In this document: one piece after another, positions 6,031 to 7,913 of the stretch
Layout: the number at the start of each line of letters is the position of its first letter
Numbering within the stretch: the stretch's first letter is position 1
Source: Nitrososphaerales archaeon TH5894
Lineage (GTDB): Archaea > Thermoproteota > Nitrososphaeria > Nitrososphaerales > Nitrososphaeraceae
Length of the DNA stretch: 7,913 nt
Assembly: GCA_014523485.1 (NCBI GenBank)
Contig: JAATVK010000030.1
Coordinates: forward strand, 1-7,913
Reading direction: 5' to 3'
Translations under genes and position numbers: made by a program
The notes under the pieces: generated by a model
Seen by the model: only the letters and a program-made list of their open reading frames with translations
What the model was told of the DNA's origin: nothing
Databases searched by the model: none

Positions 6031-6630
6031 TTATCTTAATATTATATTATCTGTTAAGATAAAATCTCTTTGTTGTTCATCTGTTCCAAACTGTGATGTT
6101 ATAATCAACGAATTGAAATTTCTATGTATATTGTGAGGAATTTTAAATATCAAATTGCCTTCAGGTTCAAAAGTTCTAGTTTCACCAAATGAGCTTGTTT
6201 TGATATTATCATAATTAATTTCATCTTCAGTAAGATTTGACAAAATTACAACATCATTGAAGGCGTCTTCTTTTATCTCACAATTGTTATTGTTGCTACA
6301 TTCCATAAAGATCAGCCTAATCCTTTCTCCTCCTTTTAGCTCTATTGTATCTTCTAAACATTCATTTTGATCTTTATAGGCAGCCTCACTTACAATTACT
6401 TCGTCTTTAACTAAACGATTAAAATCAGCTATGATCTTTTCTGTCCCTTTTTCAGTTACAACTTTTACAAGTAAATGAGGCCCTATCTCACTACAGGCGA
6501 AGCTAGTTTCTTTATTATTATTGCTTTTTTCATTCAAGCCAAATACCTGATTGAAAGTTGTTAAACATGCTATACTAAAAGCGAGTATTAATACAGCCAG
6601 CAAAAAAGAAAAAAAGAAATTTGGTTTCAT
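6031..6630 (-). CDS. Secreted four-cysteine protein of unknown function
   Basis: From ATG 6630 the protein has 199 residues. A Sec signal peptide (MKPNFFFSFLLAVLILAFSI plus about 10 residues, likely cleaved near VFG) leads into a soluble domain with four mature cysteines at 46, 91, 111 and 117, enough for two disulfides. The segments ACSEIGPHLLVKVVTEKG, TIELKGGERIRLIF and GNLIFKIPHNIHRNFNSLII look like beta strands of a compact extracellular domain, and the tail (DFILTDNIILR) ends in another strand. A TTG three bases further upstream could start translation, but ATG is preferred. The box A here is weaker than for neighbours (ATTTAA about 26 nt upstream), and there is no Shine-Dalgarno. No known family is recognised. 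It lies downstream of the hairpin cluster and upstream of a nine-T terminator, so it is probably a single-gene unit. Confidence 0.78.
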   Translation of the reverse strand: MKPNFFFSFLLAVLILAFSIACLTTFNQVFGLNEKSNNNKETSFACSEIGPHLLVKVVTEKGTEKIIADFNRLVKDEVIVSEAAYKDQNECLEDTIELKGGERIRLIFMECSNNNNCEIKEDAFNDVVILSNLTEDEINYDNIKTSSFGETRTFEPEGNLIFKIPHNIHRNFNSLIITSQFGTDEQQRDFILTDNIILR

Positions 6631-6728
6631 CAATAGTTATATTTTATCGAGTTAGTTAAATTTTTTTATTTAATTTGCATTAAGCACTATAAATAGATAA
6701 TATGTTACTCAACAAAGAATATTGTAAA

Positions 6729-6787
6729 AAGCCATAGCCCTGCATATATGTAGGAGCAAACAGTAATGGTGGTAACGGCCATGGCTT
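6729..6787 (+). repeat. GCCATAG hairpin repeat, right cluster copy 1
   Basis: AAGCCATAGCC (6729-6739) faces GGCCATGGCTT (6777-6787), pairing at ten of eleven positions. The exception (6736/6780) is A-C on the plus strand but a G-U wobble on the minus strand. The loop carries GTAGGAGCAAACAGT, shared with the copy at 884-940. On the minus strand five T follow the stem. Confidence 0.7.
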
Positions 6788-6790
6788 GAT

Positions 6791-6823
6791 TGGACTACAA
6801 CATTGTTGTTGATAGTAGTAACA
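6791..6823 (-). repeat. Core-like fragment between hairpin copies
   Basis: On the minus strand this reads TTACTACTATCAACAACAAT, resembling the TCTACTACTATCTAGGA core of the next two copies but inverted and without GCCATAG arms. It contains the small palindrome ACAACATTGTTGT (6798-6810). It may be a rearranged remnant. Confidence 0.3.
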
Positions 6824-6873
6824 ATATACATCTAGAACCTGATAAATTTATTGGTTTTTTATTCCATAATAAT

Positions 6874-6938
6874 AAAAGCCATAGCCATCTACTACTATCT
6901 AGGAGTACAACAATAATAGCATCTGAAGGCTATGGAAA
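6874..6938 (+). repeat. GCCATAG hairpin repeat, right cluster copy 2
   Basis: The 65-nt unit starts AAAAGCCATAGCC and ends GAAGGCTATGG. CCATAGCC (6879-6886) pairs perfectly with GGCTATGG (6928-6935) over a 41-nt loop. It aligns without gaps to the copy at 7030-7094, sharing the 17-nt core TCTACTACTATCTAGGA (6888-6904). On the minus strand TTTT follows the stem. Confidence 0.8.
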
Positions 6939-7029
6939 TGTTGTTTTTATTGCTTTGGGTGTTATTAAATTGCTAATATTCTATATAATAATTTGATATA
7001 AATTTTTTAGTTTAGTGGGTTAAGTAGTT

Positions 7030-7094
7030 AAAAGCCATAACATTCTACTACTATCTAGGACTACAGCAACAATAATAATAGAAGGCTATGAAAA
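7030..7094 (+). repeat. GCCATAG hairpin repeat, right cluster copy 3
   Basis: It has the same length and order as the copy at 6874-6938, with the identical core TCTACTACTATCTAGGA (7044-7060). CATAACATTC (7036-7045) faces GAAGGCTATG (7081-7090) with eight of ten pairs; one exception (7040/7086) is a G-U wobble on the minus strand. TTTT follows the stem on that strand. Confidence 0.78.
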
Positions 7095-7263
7095 TCAATT
7101 CTTATGATTTTTCTTTGGACTGTATTCAACTTTATGATACCTGTTGAGATAAGTTAATTGTTGTTAGTATTATTATTGAAACCCGCGACGATAACCTAAC
7201 AGTATTCTTTGTTTAATATAACAGAGTATTTTATTATTATTATTATTTTATTAATAATCATTA

Positions 7264-7509
7264 TCAGTCATGTTTTTTGTCTGCATTTCTATTATGTTCT
7301 GCAATATCATCTTCATCATCGTCATCATCTTCAGCAGCAGCAGTAGGAATAGAATAATAAGTAGTAGTAACAGAAATAGTTGAAGGATTCAGATTGTTCT
7401 GCTGAGCAGAGATATAACTATTTGTTACCGTTTGTATTATTATTGTTGCAAGAAATACTGTTATTATAATCAGAGAATATGAAAATAGCATACTAGTACT
7501 ATTTTGCAT
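7264..7509 (-). CDS. Short secreted or membrane-anchored protein with acidic aspartate tract
   Basis: The 81-residue product consists of a hydrophobic N-terminal helix (LLIIITVFLATIII-like, about residues 8-26) with a signal-peptidase-like site at YISA|QQ near residue 35. Then comes a Thr/Ser/Tyr-rich linker (NPSTISVTTTYYSIPTAAA) and a run of eight acidic residues, DDDDDEDD at 61-68, before a His/Asn/Lys-rich end. If cleaved, only about 46 mostly disordered residues are released; if not, they would sit outside a single anchor. An acidic run could bind Ca2+ or other cations, but no EF-hand or similar motif is present. The box A at 7537-7531 sits correctly for a leaderless start at 7509, which supports a real gene despite low complexity. 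No family is recognised. Confidence 0.62.
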   Translation of the reverse strand: MQNSTSMLFSYSLIIITVFLATIIIQTVTNSYISAQQNNLNPSTISVTTTYYSIPTAAAEDDDDDEDDIAEHNRNADKKHD

Positions 7510-7913
7510 AAAAATATATCTGTAATATCATTTATAACTTTTAAGGGTATATTTTTCTCTTATTTTTGTCGCCCTTTTCCCTATTCGCCCAATGAGATCT
7601 ATTATAATATATTCTTTAACAATAACCATTGTATAATTACTCAAATTTATCGTTTTTATTCGTTATTGTATATATATTTAAATTCTTACATTTATTTTCC
7701 TATGTATGTACATTAATTTATTCTTAAATATATTATTAATAATAAATAAATATAGACATACAAGCATTATAATAATATTAGGATAATTTTTTATTGATCC
7801 CCTCTACTTTTAATGATACTCTTTGTAGAAAAGTAATTTAAATTTAGAAAATTTTTTAAAACTTTAAAAGAATAAATATAAACTTTATAAAAATTTATAA
7901 ATTTTCTTTAAAT
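7510..7913. other. Non-coding AT-rich window end
   Basis: Apart from the promoter at 7531-7537 I see no gene, family repeat or clear structure. The plus-strand open frame at 7504-7716 is a low-complexity Tyr/Ile/Asn-rich reading of AT-rich DNA. A short GC-richer patch (CGCCCTTTTCCCTATTCGCCC, around 7569-7589) stands out without an explanation. Confidence 0.5.
7531..7537 (-). promoter_or_regulatory. Box A (TATA) of the acidic short protein gene
   Basis: TTATAAA on the minus strand is centred about 25 nt upstream of the ATG at 7509, the spacing expected for a leaderless transcript. Confidence 0.5.

Larger units (their letters stand above)
6631..7263. other. Non-coding region carrying the right-hand hairpin cluster
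   Basis: No gene is supported in these 633 bases; an open plus-strand frame at 6790-6996 runs across two repeats and is not credible. The stretch holds three hairpin-family units about 145-156 nt apart (6729, 6874, 7030). A stray core-like piece on the minus strand lies at 6791-6823, and a TTA-rich low-complexity tract at about 7229-7260. Between 7183 and 7200 is a brief GC-richer patch (CCCGCGACGATAACC) of unknown meaning. Confidence 0.6.

Noticed and set aside
5921..6136. Plus-strand open frame of 71 codons
   Set aside because: It overlaps the end of the four-cysteine protein gene in antisense and reads through the A9 terminator tract as poly-Lys.
6631..6633. TTG start for the four-cysteine protein
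   Set aside because: The ATG is the next codon and gives the same signal peptide; nothing favours the rarer start.
6790..6996. Plus-strand open frame of 68 codons
   Set aside because: It runs across a hairpin repeat and its composition follows the repeat sequence, not a protein pattern.
6729..7094. CRISPR array
   Set aside because: There are only three units, each an internally palindromic 60-65 nt element with divergent loops; spacing is uneven and too long, and there are no cas genes.
7504..7716. Plus-strand open frame of 70 codons
   Set aside because: It is a Tyr/Ile/Phe/Asn-rich reading of AT-rich DNA, overlapping the start of the opposite gene.

Overview
The window is about 7.9 kb of very AT-rich DNA. 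It looks like a gene-sparse chromosomal stretch of an archaeon, most probably an ammonia-oxidising thaumarchaeon (Nitrososphaeria, Nitrosocosmicus/Nitrososphaera-like). Four things point there. Several genes have a TTTATATA-like box A centred about 26 nt upstream of the start ATG, which is the geometry of leaderless archaeal mRNAs. Purine-rich Shine-Dalgarno sequences are absent. Five short proteins carry Sec-type signal peptides, three of them with cleavage sites of the AFA|Q, SYA|Q or ISA|Q kind. Intergenic DNA is long and repeat-bearing. The lineage is an inference from style; no rRNA, tRNA or diagnostic marker gene is present.

Layout, left to right. 56-640 (-) is a PepSY-domain secreted protein gene broken by an in-frame TAA just after its signal peptide. 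641-1571 is a non-coding stretch with several copies of a GCCATAG-type hairpin repeat. 1572-1736 (-) is a 54-residue charged protein too short for most gene callers. 1737-2360 is a second non-coding stretch with one degenerate repeat and an AT hairpin. 2361-3539 (+) is a patatin-like phospholipase. 3819-4229 (+) is a VOC (glyoxalase/dioxygenase fold) protein. 4567-5124 (+) is a secreted protein with a predicted Ig-like beta domain. It converges with 5253-5780 (-), a secreted protein of unknown function. 6031-6630 (-) is a secreted four-cysteine protein. 6631-7263 holds three more hairpin repeats in one cluster. 7264-7509 (-) is a short secreted or anchored protein with an aspartate tract. 7510-7913 shows nothing beyond a promoter.

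The genes do not form an evident operon. Most have their own promoter, and two are followed by strong T-tracts. Five of the eight encode exported proteins of unknown or weakly known function, so the region reads as an accessory envelope/secretome patch with two cytosolic enzymes (lipid hydrolase, VOC protein). About half the window is coding.

The most notable signal is a family of roughly 45-65 nt hairpin elements (about eight copies, both orientations) in the intergenic regions. Their arms are GCCATAGCC...GGCTATGG-like. The arms show one compensatory G-C to A-T change between copies. In every well-defined copy with a wobble-able mismatch, the G-U pair forms on the same strand of the element, and on that strand the hairpin is followed by a T-run. 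This suggests a conserved RNA structure or a mobile miniature element rather than chance palindromes.
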